A DNA stretch of 64,000 nt from Alitta virens (Eukaryota; Annelida; Polychaeta; Phyllodocida; Nereididae). The position numbers and the translations under genes are program-made. Where the stretch lies: contig OW028573.1 in NCBI GenBank assembly GCA_932294295.1, positions 13,784,155-13,848,154 of the forward strand, in the 5' to 3' direction. Of this stretch, positions 11,601 to 24,453 are shown piece after piece (within the stretch, counting starts at the first letter, position 1; every line of letters starts with the position of its first letter). The notes below the pieces were generated by a model, which saw nothing but the letters and a program-made list of their open reading frames with translations, made no database searches and was not told the DNA's origin.

Positions 11601-14600
11601 TCTTGCTGTTGGGCTGTTGTATATGACTGCTTCTTGTGGTGCATGGACTGATTTAAAAGGTTATGTTGTCTTTGCAGGACCAACTCAGATATCATTTGAA
11701 CAGCCGACGAGTCAAACTCCTGTGTTTGGTGCCCCTCACTTTAACCAGTCCCAAGCTCCAACGAGCATGACAGGAGGGAGTCCACAGTTTGGTAATGCTC
11801 AGTTTCAACAGCCAATGATGAACAATCGGCAAGGGATGTCAAGGGCTGGGGTTACGCCGTTAATGAACATGCATAACAACCAAGGCATGGGTGGTCCCTC
11901 AGGTCCCATGCAGCAGCAACAGCGCAATATGCAGGGAGCGATGGCTAGAAACATGCACCGTGACTCACTGGGTATGGGTAACATGCAGGGCAATAATATG
12001 CATCAGAACTTTAACCAAGGGCCTAACGATATAAACCAAGGTCCTCCTCAGCATAACAGACAGTTTCAGGGCAACAGGCCCCAGTTTGATCAGCATACAC
12101 AAGGATCTAATCTCAGACCAAATATGCCCGGTGCAGGAATACAAAATCGCCCTAATTATGCTCCCTCATCTTCGTCCAACTGGCCAAGATCCCAAAATGC
12201 TCCTCAACAAAACTTCAACAATGGTTCACCACAGATGTCAGGACCTCCAAATAGAGGTTCTTTCCATGGTGGCAATCAACAACAACCTCAACATAATCAG
12301 AATTTCAACAATCACAACATGTCTCAGGGCCAGCCCAACTTCAGAAATCAAGGACCCCATAATAGGGTAAGATAGTGAAACTTGGGACTTGCATTGAGCT
12401 CATGCCTGTAATTATGGTGCGTTAGCAATGCACCATATTAGATTTGTTATTGGAAGCGTTTTCACATCATGCGTCCGGTTTTAGCATTTCCCTGGCGGTA
12501 AATTTTTCCTTACATGTTAATCCAATGGGGCCAGTTAGGCGGAAGGCTCAAGCATGTATAAAACACATGCACTCTAAGTACGAACTTGTCGGCGTTACCA
12601 AACTGTTGTGTAGAACTCCAGTGTCTTTGGCACTGATTCCTGGGCTAATCTATCCAGTATATTTCTCATAATCATCATTTTATGTGCACGCTGGCCGCTT
12701 CGTGTATCTCCGCCATATATACCAAAGCCACCACTAAACGCCAGGTGTCGTCACTGTGTTATGCTGAAGTATACAGTGTCGCCCTCTCTTGTATAAATCG
12801 TAGCGTGATGTCTCATTTTCTACTCAAACTAGGAGACGAAGGTTAAACTTTGCGAATTTCTTGGACGAAAGTACAAATATCAATTAAGAAGTTTGGCGGC
12901 AAAAATGCAAAGCAAGAAATTAGGCCGATTCTGTTTTACAGAGAACACGAAAGTATGAATTTAAACAATTCAAAAGTGAAGATGCCAAGTTATGGGTGGT
13001 GAATGAGTGAGTTTTTAGTCCTATCCAACCAATTTGTCAACATTAAAATGTTAAACATTTATTTAACACTAGAAAGCCCACTATAATATATGCACAAAAA
13101 AATTTAAAAGATTTATTTAACATTAAGAGAGATACAAATTAAAATAGAAAATACTCACATTGAGACAGTCAAATAATTTGAGTGAGACTCACCTGAATGG
13201 GTGGACTTGGCATGTCTTTGTGTCAAAAGGTGTTTAACTGTTTTCTGCGAATATTTCCCCGATTGCTTATACAGCATATGCTTTTTGTTCTAAACTTATT
13301 AGATCATGCTGTTCTGCTCTACGCACCATTTGCACATTTGCATGCGCTCTAGTGTTTTTATTTGCAACATTTCTAAAGCCAGTTGATCAATCTCATTTTT
13401 CAGGGCCAACCTATCCAAAATCTTTGCAATTCTCCACAAAGACTTCAAGGGAGGTAGGTAGAGGGCACAGGATTAACTTGCATAACCGTTATTAAAATTC
13501 TATGATTTTAGATGTTTAGTTTAAGCTAGGACATACCTGATAGGTTGATGTGGGTTTTAAAGAGCTTAATGGTGTCACGTATCACATGCCCTCCTTGTCC
13601 CTCCCGTATATGGTAGATGTCAGACTTCTTGAACGTGGCTCTTCAGACTAAATGACGGGTAGCCTGATGTCATGCCATGATACCTAAAGGACACAATTAA
13701 GTTCTGTAAAATCCAGATTAAGTATCACACTGACCGGTTCTTGCTTAATCTTAGAATTACAGAACGATGGTTCAATTTGACTTTGTGTTTTTCAGATTCA
13801 CAAATTTACCGCCTTTGCGACAACCTCAAAATCAAAACCTGATGCTGGGAAATAAAGTGAGTGAACACCTAAACAATTCTTTTGTGAGCTTAGTTGATTT
13901 TGTCTGCTGATAGAACAAGTTTCATTTGTTTAAATCCTGAATTACTCATCACTTGGCTTGGCTATCCAGTCTAGCCCACTTAAAACGAATTAAAATATTA
14001 CAAAATCTAGGAACAGCAAATCACTGAAATCAGCCAGCTTAAAAAACAAAATTTTCTTTCTATGATTATACACACTGACCACACTGACCACACTGACCTT
14101 GCACCAAAAGGAGGAACAGCTGTACGGCTGTGATAGCATTTGACTGCATTGACGTGAATGTTTCTTTTTTTGCAGACAAGTCCTGTTGGTTCAAAGAGAG
14201 AGGCTGACTCTGCTCCTACAGATGTTGTTCCTACTAAACAGGCTCGTAAAGTCCTCACATCAGGACGAGTGCTTGGCATGAAGACTAATCAGGGTTCCAC
14301 TGACAGTTCTCAAGCTCAAAAACCCCCAGAGAAAAAGACCTTGAGACAAATCGTTCAGCAGCAGAACGCTTTGACACACGTTACGCCGCCTCGGCCAAAT
14401 GCTGGGTCATCTTTGACATCTTCACCCCTATCAACAAGCACACCCAAGAGTGAAGGGCAAACGAGTCAAACAACTGAAGAGGCTGGAAGTTTAGGGGTAA
14501 AATATCACTAGTAATGTTATCTAGCAACTGAAAGCCTAACCAACTGAGCTAAGGGGAATTTCTCGCTATCTGGGTTGTTAGTAGGCAAGGTGCGTGCTGC

Positions 14601-17600
14601 AGGGATCTTTACTATATGACAGTAATTTCACAGGTTGACAATATGATTTATGTATAAATCGGAATGGAATATATCTTTTGCATGCAGTTTATATTGTCTG
14701 ATGTCCATGACGGCCTGGGGCACCATTTGTGTTAACTCCAAAGTAGCTTTGAATAGTTCTTTAATTAGGGAGTATGTTCGGTTGTAAAGTCAGTATAGAC
14801 TACAATACTATGGCTTTGATTATGTACATTGCTTACACTGAAGGAATCCCAATCATCTTGCACATGCACACAGTCTTGTATGAGTTGAGATTATATTCCC
14901 AGGGAGCAATTTTGTCATTGTACAAATGGAAGGTAACTTAATTTCTTTTTCTTTTTAGGTTGATTCCGACTATCAACGGATGATCGAAGAACAGAAAAGA
15001 AAACGAGAAGCAATCAAACGGGAGAAGGAGGAGAGAAGGCTGAAACAGGCAGCAGCACGAAAAACAGCACTTGTGCAGAAGTTGCAACAGACGGGTGAGA
15101 ATTGCTTATAAATCTGTTAAATTACGTTTCATAGATGTAAGCATTTTTATTCTGTGACAGTTGATACAATAATGATACTTCGAAATGGAATGCGGTAAAG
15201 AGGTGTGAATGAATTGTAACTTGACCATTTCTTCTATTGTCTATTTTCCTTTTGAGGTTGTGTTTCATACAAAGGCGGCATAGCATGCTGCCTTTGTTCG
15301 TAACACTGACCAGAAGAAATGGGGGGCTAGGGGTTGTATCCGCTTTTACAACTATGTCAACCGCAAATTTGAAATTGTATGTTAAGTCAATGAGCACGAA
15401 AACACCCTGCATATGTGCCGCGATTCAAGAAAAATGACTCGGCACACTTGCTGTTATGTCAGCAGCCACTCAACCTGTTCCTTCAGAGCTGTATACTTTT
15501 TGGTAGCATTTCGTCCTGTGGAAGTGGGTGCAAATCGCCGGTAAAAAGATGTTTCATTCAAGCTGTGCCTCTCTGATGAACAAGATGGCAAACTCTTATG
15601 GAAATAACCAAAGTGCGTTGTATGGCTTCGTGCATGTTCGGGCGTGAGGCCCCAGGTGGGGAATTCTTGCCTTGTTTTAGCTTTGATTTGTAGTTCATTT
15701 TTTAAAACCTACTTGGGGCCTCTTTCTTGATTTTAATGCATTCGCGCATGTGCAGTGACACAGCTAGATGGCTTTGTAGGTCAACGCAGAACACAGTGTT
15801 GTCATGCAAGTGTTTAACGGCAAATTTTGCAGTCTTGAGACGGAGTGGATACCGTTTTTATTCAGAAAGGAATTCTATGACGTTCTCGCTTTCATTTCAT
15901 GTATACTTTGTGAAAATTGATCAACTTTTGACGAAGTTATGTGGTCCGGTTGTCATGGTTAGTGAGCGTTCGTTTGGTCAAACTGTCAAATGTCAACGAA
16001 CAACGTTAACAAAATGGTTAAAGCTGGATTGTCAGACAGTTTTTGTACCAGTCATTTTATGAAAAATTAAGTTCAGAATTGTTTCAATCCATGCTACAAG
16101 TGAAACACCTACACATTTTTGTACATAATAAACATTGAATTGGCTCTCCTGATCTAGCGTTTGCTTTGATAATGTCAAACTGTCAAATAACAATGTTAAC
16201 GCTTGTTCCTCACAATATTTCCAAGGCAAATATACCTCTGATTAATATGATAATGCAATGTGCATGAGAGGCCACAACAAAAAAGATTTTAGTTGCTGCT
16301 CAAAGATTTTGTTAACATGTATACGACCCTCCGCCAGCTGCCTTTGTTGCACATCTTGTGTGCTCTAGTTATTAATGTTTTAAATTTCAGGTAAAACTTT
16401 GGAGGAGGTCACATCCACTAGTTTGGACACACAAGCCAGTGGACAGGCAACTCCTACACAGAACAAAATCAAAGTCTCCAAGAAGCAACTGCAGGAGCTG
16501 AGGCAGCAGGGTGCGACCTTCAGGATTGTGACTGGTCCAGGGGGGATGGAACAAGCGCAAGGTGTGGGTAGAGGGGCGATGTCAAATAGAGGACATATGG
16601 CGCCCAATCGAGGCCAGATGATGCCAAACAGGGGACAGTTCAACCAAAACAGAGGACAGATGGCAACAAATAGAGGACAAATGGTGCCAAATAGAGGACA
16701 AATGATACCTAATAGAGGACAAATGACACCTAATAGAGGACAAATGACACCTAATAGAGGACAAATGACATCAAACAGAGGACTGGTATCTAACCGTGGC
16801 CAGATGCTAAATAGAGGACAGTTGACGTCTAACAGAGGTCAGGGCCGGGGTGTGAGTGGCAACCAAATAGTTGTTCAGAATCCCACTCGTGGAGGACCTG
16901 CAGGTCTACGGGGTGGCATGAGAATTCGTGGAACTGGTCGGGGCCACCACAACCCGAATCTAACCCCTGTTCAGACTGTCGATTTGGGTATGGATAATTC
17001 ACACGGACAGTTCATGGGAGATGATATTAAACAGAATCCTAACAGGAATATACTAACGCAGGCAGGTCACAACATCACTGGAGATACTCGCACAGTTGTT
17101 CCGTCGAATAAAAAGATATTAAAAGTAAGGTTTTCAGCATGCCCTAGAAATTAGTAGGTAACATGAACTGAATTGGTTTTTCTATGTGGAGATTTTTGGA
17201 TGAAAATTAGAATAATTGTTTTGTAGTTTGCAAATGGATTGAATTTCATAAGTTGAGGTTTGGTCCTAATTGGCAAATATCTGCAACTTGTTGATTTATC
17301 GAATATTCTCTTTACTTATTGCAGAAGATGGTGGTGTCAGCTGATCCCAATGTAGTCTCCATACAGAATCTCTCAGCCAGTAGCACCAGAGACAGCGTGT
17401 TCAACTTTGTGTCACAGTTCGGCCACATTCAGGTGAGTGATGTTAAATGTGTCACTGTAATGTTATTATTTCTTAGTAAATTTATGGCCGACGATATGGC
17501 ACACATTTAGCTGTTCTCCAGTGTATTGGAGAAACTCGGCAGTTGTCATTCAAGTTGTAAATGTAAAAATTTATTTGGCGCAAATTAGTGAAAAGTTCAA

Positions 17601-18228
17601 TCTTCAGATGTGCTTTACAGTCCAACTAATATAGTCCAACTTAACAGTCTAACTAAAACTGTTTTAAATTAAGGTGTGATTTAAGTGCAGCTTTAAAAGA
17701 TTGTTCAGATTTGGATGCTCTAATTGTTTCAGGTATATTGTTCCACAATACTAGTCCACTGACCTGAAATGATTGTGCAGCAAAAGTTTCTTTCAGTGTG
17801 TATTGAATCAATATGTTGTGTTTGCTTTCAGAACTTGCAGTATATACAGCCTGAAAGAAGAGCTGTGATCCAGTTCAGAAATTCTTTAAGTGCTTCGAAT
17901 CTTGCCAACAAAAGAAGGTCAGTATTAAAGTAGGGCCATCATGGGATTTAAAAACAAGTATTTGTGTTCTTGTATATGTTGCCAAATAAAAGCGAGTCTG
18001 AGTCCCAGTCTCTTATGACAGTGCAGGTTTTCCTGGAGTCCTCTCTTTGAGGGGTATTTTTGACAGAGACCCAGTAGAAATTCCTCATTGAATTGTCTTA
18101 AATCTGCAGGCAACCCTATTGTAACACTAAACCAGTTTTTAGAGGAGTACTCAATGACTGAATTTGTGATCCTTTCCCTTTCCAGAGTCATGATTGACAT
18201 GACTTATGCAGAAGTAAGCTTGGTCTGA
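8649..18228 (+). CDS. RBM33: RBM33 homologue (RNA-binding motif protein 33), complete, 15 exons
   Basis: Exons: 8649-8693, 9054-9226, 9564-9741, 10105-10267, 10598-11142, 11404-11551, 11678-12366, 13404-13453, 13796-13856, 14176-14496, 14959-15094, 16391-17124, 17325-17432, 17832-17917, 18186-18228; all phases agree and give 1159 residues. RBM33 binds RNA and, in mammals, supports mRNA export and ALKBH5-directed m6A removal. Matching features in order: an acidic N-terminus; FRSERAETGTI...IPDTLEL (the RBM33 motif RFKTERKEGTI...IPETLEL); long Gln/Pro/Asn-rich low-complexity sequence with GTILVNPHFRG; a basic helix, YQRMIEEQKRKREAIKREK, near residue 795; NRGQM repeats near 898-989; and a C-terminal RRM-like segment starting VVSIQNLSASSTRDSVFN and ending MIDMTYAEVSLV. 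The initiator ATG is the first after an upstream stop. The orthology call is strong because both ends and two internal motifs match in order. Confidence 0.93.
10756..10795 (+). repeat. CAG-type repeat coding for polyglutamine in RBM33
   Basis: A run of CAG codons gives WQQQQQQHQRQQP within exon 5 of RBM33. A second short CAG run (QQQQQ) lies at about 11509-11523 in exon 6. Such runs are common in low-complexity RNA-binding proteins and tend to vary in length. Confidence 0.85.
16576..16848 (+). repeat. Coding minisatellite, 21-bp units giving (x)PNRGQM heptads in RBM33
   Basis: About a dozen units of the type ATGACACCTAATAGAGGACA code for heptads such as MAPNRGQ, MMPNRGQ, MVPNRGQ, MIPNRGQ and MTPNRGQ. 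The central units (about 16680-16770) are almost identical at DNA level, which points to recent unequal exchange. The array ends in GQGRG and a downstream RG-rich stretch (RGGMRIRGTGRG). It lies in exon 12, between the basic helix and the RRM-like end. Confidence 0.92.
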
Positions 18229-20142
18229 GGTGAGTGACGATTGTGATATGGATGGTTCAGAGCTGATGCTGAAGAATTTGGTTTGCCCATTGGTCAAGTC
18301 TTTACTGGATCGACAAGAAACTTGTTGGACTTCAACAGATACTGCAAGTTAAGAGTTGACTATTGTTAGATGATGCCATTTGGTATGTTGCATCTATTAT
18401 ACATGTAGATACTTTTATACGAAGCTGCCATTTGTATACTCCATGTTCTGCAGATATACCCTGTATTATGGCTGGGTCGTTGTTAATGCCTGTTGCTCTT
18501 TTGCATCTTGATGCTGTTGTTAAGGAAGCCATTCCATCAAGAATGTTAACCTGGATAAGACAATTATACAAATCTGCAGCATGGGGTCACCAGTAATTGT
18601 CGGTCGTCATGGTTCCATGAGCTAGGAGGAAGACAAGATAGGCCTACCCTAGGAATACGATGAAAATCTGACTTCATGGACTAAAAAGAAACAAGGCCAA
18701 ATGCTAGCAAGCTCTCATTATATTAGATAGGCATTTCTCTTCATCCTTTCATTCCTTTGTCTCATCAGAACTCGATAGAAATATATATTATGGAGAAAAT
18801 ATGAATATAGGTAGACAATGTTTAAGAAATGCTGTAGAGATTGCATCGTTGGTATCATAAGAACAGTCTCATATTTGCTTGAATAGCACCAATTGAAATA
18901 GTGCATTAATAGCATGAGTATCTACTTGTTGGATATTTATTTTAGTGTTTTAGATAGATTTACCAAAAAAAAAACCTAGATTTTAAGATAGTGATTCTTT
19001 CTAGTCATATTTTTAAAAATCATACAATACAGTTAAGTATGATTTAGTATGAGAGGTCTTATTGCAATTTTGCATGCAATTTAGTCATTGGTGATGTGTA
19101 AGAGATATCACTGATTATTCCATTAAACAGTCTGCTAGCTTAGATTACATAATCAATTTTTGGCGCAGTTTTTCAGTTTCGATGACCTAAGCTGTCATGA
19201 CATAAGTATTTAAACCGAAGCAATTATTAAGTCTTAGTGTGCTACATTAGCTCCACATAAATTTTGCTCTATGTGACAGGTATTTGTAGATGCCGAAATT
19301 TGTGCATTCATCATTTCTTTCTTAAAGATGATAGAGTGAATATCTCACCGCAACATTCAAGTTATATGAGTGCTTGCCCATAGATGTGCGCCTACATTTG
19401 CCATATTCATACATACAATTTATTTAATGAGCTGATTGCGTGATATGGATGAAATAGATAAGATAGCTTCATTACATTTACAGCCAAAAGGGTTGAATAA
19501 TTTCAATATGAATATGTTATATGGATTGTAGAGCTTCTGAGACAATGGCTGGTACATACCAGCAGACAAGACGAGTAAGATTCATCAATTCGTAAAGCCA
19601 TATCTGTAGTATTTACAAAAGTTATCGAAGGCATTTATAAGTCATTAAAGAATATTCTAATTGAAATTTTGCTCAAATTTGTAGGATACAACTGCAATGT
19701 AACACTTTCAAAATTATTGTTTTATCATCCCAAAAATTTGTAAATAAATAAAATGATATTTTTCCCCGCGACTACAAATCCACATTCAGGCAAACCCTTC
19801 TAAAATCATGACTAATAGGCTACAGATTTTGAACGTTAAGTTTATAATTTATTACTTGGTGTACATTAAAAATTTTCAAGAGATTAGTTTTACACAAAGC
19901 AACTTTTCATGAGCATGTTTAACATACTCCAGAGGTTGGATATGCCCATTTTCTTAAGCTCAAAAACGTTTAACGCAATATTATAAAAATATGAAGGATA
20001 GGGTTACTTGATTTATGCAAACTTTTGGAATTTCTTAGTCGACAATTGGCATTTGTAATTTGCACACTCTTCTGTGAAAATAATGAAGTTATAACTATAT
20101 TTTATTTATTGTTAATTTTATTTTTTCCAAGGAAGTCTGATT

Positions 20143-20305
20143 CAGGCCCGTACCCATCCGCTAGCGTTATGTGGGTCTTTTTCATAAAATTGTAGACCTT
20201 CGTTACAAATTTTTAAAATGGCATTCCCTGATGTGGACCAATGTGTGGACATGGACCAAATCGGGTGGGTCGAACGACCACCTCGACCCCTTGGCTACGG
20301 GCCTG
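20143..20305. mobile_element. Short inverted-repeat element with CAGGCCCGTA ends (hAT-like MITE)
   Basis: The left end CAGGCCCGTACCC and the right end GGCTACGGGCCTG form terminal inverted repeats of about ten bases around 163 bp of non-coding DNA. CAG-starting ends of this kind are usual in hAT non-autonomous elements, which make 8-bp duplications, but the two flanks here do not match clearly, so the class is a guess. Confidence 0.5.
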
Positions 20306-23300
20306 TAATTGTTCAAATCATCAAAAACTAATATGACATTAAAAAAAGCATAATATGTGAATGACAAGTATACCGAAGTTCAAGTAAGTTAAAGTAACAT
20401 CTAATTACAATAGTGCTGACCAGTCTTTGAGGTCCATCTTAATTCTAGAAAGTTGAATACCTTCGAGAACTGTTTTGGATATGGATTAACAACAATTGAT
20501 TTAAAAATTTCATAGGATATCTATTTGGCGCTTGTTGAATCTCATAAAAATTTGTTTTACTCACTCTGTTATATCTGGTACATTCAGCAGATATTGGTAT
20601 TTATTTCCCAGCCTTTGCTTGAATTTCCTTTGTGTATCCAAATTTCTTAATCAAGAAGTAGATCATTTCCAAAATAATCCAGTTTCAGTAAAATAAAGAA
20701 GGTAACTCAGAAAAAAGATCGCAGATAATAATTGATAGGTCAGCCTGGCCTGGATTAACAGGTCAACCTAAATGTTGAATAACGTTACTAGTCTGTGAAT
20801 TAAATAGGAACAAAGGTATGTAGGAATTGTCCATTGAGTTATTAGGGCAGTAAGTGCAGTCTTGAGATGTGCATGCAACTTAAAGATGTGAATTTCCTTC
20901 ACAAGTTGTTTATCATTTAAGACCTTCCAGTACTCTATGGGGCAGACCCTATTAATTTAGGAGCTATATTACAAGTTAGCACATTATTAGTTGGCCAGTA
21001 TGGCAAAGATACGCAAATATAATTTAAGAATCATTGAAACATGTCATTCGTAGCCACAATTTTATCCAATTACTATTAGAACTATAGGTATTGTAATTTT
21101 TTAAATGGTTATTTTCCTTCAGCTGAAGTCTTACGTTTTAATATGGAAGACAGTTATAATGCTTTTAGCCATTCATGCATAGGTTTACTCCTCAGAAACA
21201 TATTCCCAAGAAACAAATTCTGTGATGTACGAATCATACGATCTCATTCATTCTTCATCTCATGATTTCTCATTTCAAGAAGCTTGCTAGCATATTGCCG
21301 CCTTTCTTATTGATTATTACTTCGATAACAGAGACACTAGCTGTTTTGAGTTCTACTCAGCAGTGACACTTTATGCTACCATGAGAACATTACTGACTAT
21401 TAATCTTATTTTCTCCGTATTAACTGATATTTTATTGTTCTCAAGATCATGTGTTTGACCTAAATGATGCCTAAAACTTCTAATCATCAATGAATTGTGG
21501 ATAACCAAAAAAACTAATTAAATTTAATGACATTTTATGGGACATTTCATGAGCTGAAGAGACAGTGCGTCCACTTCTGTCCCATGATTAATCTACAAAA
21601 AAAAAATCCATTAAATTTACTCCTAATCTTACTTTCCATTAACTTTGTGTTGCGTCTAGTTGTATATAAGTAAGTTTATTGTTAAATAGTAACATTATTG
21701 ACACTGTAGTTATGTTATTGACAGAACTTTGTACGATTAAAGATTTGAGAAGTAAGAGTGTTGCTTCTGTGTCCCTTCATATGCCATTGTGGCGCACATT
21801 AATTGCATCTTGTAAATGAGGGACACAACTAGCTGTGGTCGTTTGGTCAAATTCTGTATTAAGAAATATCTGGATTTTGGTGTTACACAAATGGTTAGAA
21901 AATTCGCTTGACATTTGATTCTTATAGTTTATAAGTTGCATGCTAGATAGGTCTTGATATTTTCCTATTTGCCTTTTCACTTTTCAGTGATGTTTCCAAA
22001 AGTGCCCCTTTAAATTAAATAGTCTAAAAGATATTAGTTAACGTGCACACATTTGCACTATTGTCAAGGCATAGCAGTCAGATTGACCTTGGCAATCTCT
22101 GGCACCATGAAGATGACCTCTGATTGGCTAAAGGACAATCTGGGTCATTACGGAACTCTCATTCAAGAATTTAGGTCTGGTCAGGTCATCCTGGCTTCTA
22201 AATTGTCCAAGAGATAATACTGAGTGCCCTAGCTAGAGCAATATAGTTTTCAAGACTAGTGAAAATTTGCTGGCCAGTGCATGGGATCCAAGTGCATTCC
22301 TTCTGTTGTAATACTGAAGCATCTAAATTATCTTGCATGACATTTTTGCTAATGATATTTTGAGTTGTGCACTTTTCAGGTTCTGTGGCAAAGGTAATAT
22401 TTTGTTGTGCATTGTTAGATATAAGTTTGCTTACATAAACCAGTGGTCTGTGTTTGCCACATCGTGGTTTTGGAACTTGTGGATGAACAGCAGAATTTTT
22501 GTGAAAACTTCTGACTAAATTTCAATTAATAAGTGTAAATTTCTATTGAATATGCATTATCTTCTCTTTGAGTTGTGTCTTTAAGACGTGCATTATGATA
22601 CGCAGAAATCCATCTTGTAATTTTCTGCCTACTTAATCTTGAATACATTGACTACTTGGTGTTTCAAACACTTGGAGTTGACATTTTGCTGAAATTTGTG
22701 CTTGGCTGACTTCGTTTACATTCCTATTAAGTTTCGTGACATGTTGACCAGATTGGTATGCACATTTTGGAAAGTTCTTCTTCATTTGCATAAGCCATCC
22801 AGGGTTAGTTTTTGGTGACAATGGGGTGCTTTGCTATGTATTACATCGTAAATAATAACGATGGCCACATACAAATATTTCTAAAATATTTAGTATGTGG
22901 TTTCCAAATGAACATTTTAAGATTATTTGAACTTCTTTAGTGTACTTTATATGAAACGCCGACAAATCTTTCTGATGTTACCAACGTAAAACAGGTCTCT
23001 GCGGGCTTGTCATATTGTGAAAAACTTACCCTGAACTGGCCTACATTGTCTCAGTTACAGTGGGGTCTCTGGGTAATATACACTCTGTGACATGTTGTTG
23101 CAACTCTTTCAATAACCGTAAGTCTAGTAACAGAAAATAATCATGTCTAATTCATGGCAAGTTCTTGTTTTGGTGATCTTTTCAGTAGTCCTCGAGCTGT
23201 TTCCTTTCCCTGTCCACATGTAATTCTTGTCTTCAGCTTATATCGTTCCCATTGTTGTTGAGTTGCAGTGGTCTATGAATGGCTTGTTTTGTTCACAATC

Positions 23301-24397
23301 AACTTGGAATCCCATGAGAAAAATCCATTTCTTGCACTGTTTATTTGGGTGTTTTTTTTATCGGTGACTGTCACCAAAATTTTAACTTGTGTTCTTACAA
23401 GGTGTTGTTTTACGAACTACAATGGCATGCCTGTTGTATGTGTGCATGAATATTTTTAAGCAGTTAGTAAATTTAAATGGTCAAGCTAACTTCTCATTTA
23501 TGAAATCATTAACTTTTTGACATTTTCAGTACAAACTGTTCATGTGTAAATTTTAGAAATCTGAACCTATTTAAACATAATTAGTGGCACTCAATCTCGA
23601 ATTACTGGAAACATTTACACATCCTTTTGGCTGAATTGGGATTGGTCTAATTTGCCACTCCAGGTTGCACTGTTTAGCATGTTGTACTGTATCAGAATTG
23701 ACCCAACCACCACAGCATTCTTTATATAACTAGGGTGACCAGCCTCAGAACCAGGGTATTACTCACATTTTGTTGCAAAAAATTAACGAAATGAAGAGAG
23801 CTTAAATTACATTTATTTAAGGATGTTATATCAAGGAGAATACATATATTCTCTGTGGTTATATCACTTTCATAATATTCGGGATGTCCATAATTATGCA
23901 AACTGAATGTCATGGTAAACCAAGAAAATAATTCTCGTTTATTTCGGGATACAAATTGTAATGTGTATGGCTGTATGCTCAAAGTTTGTATGATGTTATT
24001 TGGTCGTGCAATTGCAAATTTTTGAGTCACAAATAAGAGAATCTCTTAAGAAATTGTGGGTGTTATGTATGAGACTATACATCTCATATAGATTTATACT
24101 GTTGATATTACATGTTCACAATGATGTTACAGTAATTTGCTAAATCGGTTTATTAATCTTTTTGTAAATATGATAAAGATAATGTAATTTCGAACAGAAC
24201 TGGAATACAACTTAAGGTAGTCCTGGTAAACATGAAGGATTTAAGATGAAAATGTGATTTAATAGGGGTTGGGAATTTCCTTCACTCTTTAGTTTCAATT
24301 TTCACATACTGGGAGGTCAGATGAAATTTTCTCAAAGTCATTGGGCTGAATAGAAAAAATTGTTTGGTTCCGATTTCCTACATACCCGATGCAAAAC

Positions 24398-24453
24398 CCC
24401 AGTCTTGACGCAAGACCCTTGATCAGGCCTCTTCGCAGGAGAGGGTCTTGGGG
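24398..24453. other. GC-rich hairpin in AT-rich surroundings
   Basis: AAGACCC at 24412-24418 pairs with GGGTCTT at 24443-24449, and an inner CCTCT/AGAGG stem lies within the loop; an outer CCCC/GGGG pairing is also possible. It may be RNA structure in a long UTR or a relic of a short repeat. Confidence 0.4.

Noticed and set aside
23722..24030. Minus-strand ORF of 102 codons
   Set aside because: No signal peptide, domain or splice-compatible partner; composition is that expected of AT-rich non-coding DNA.
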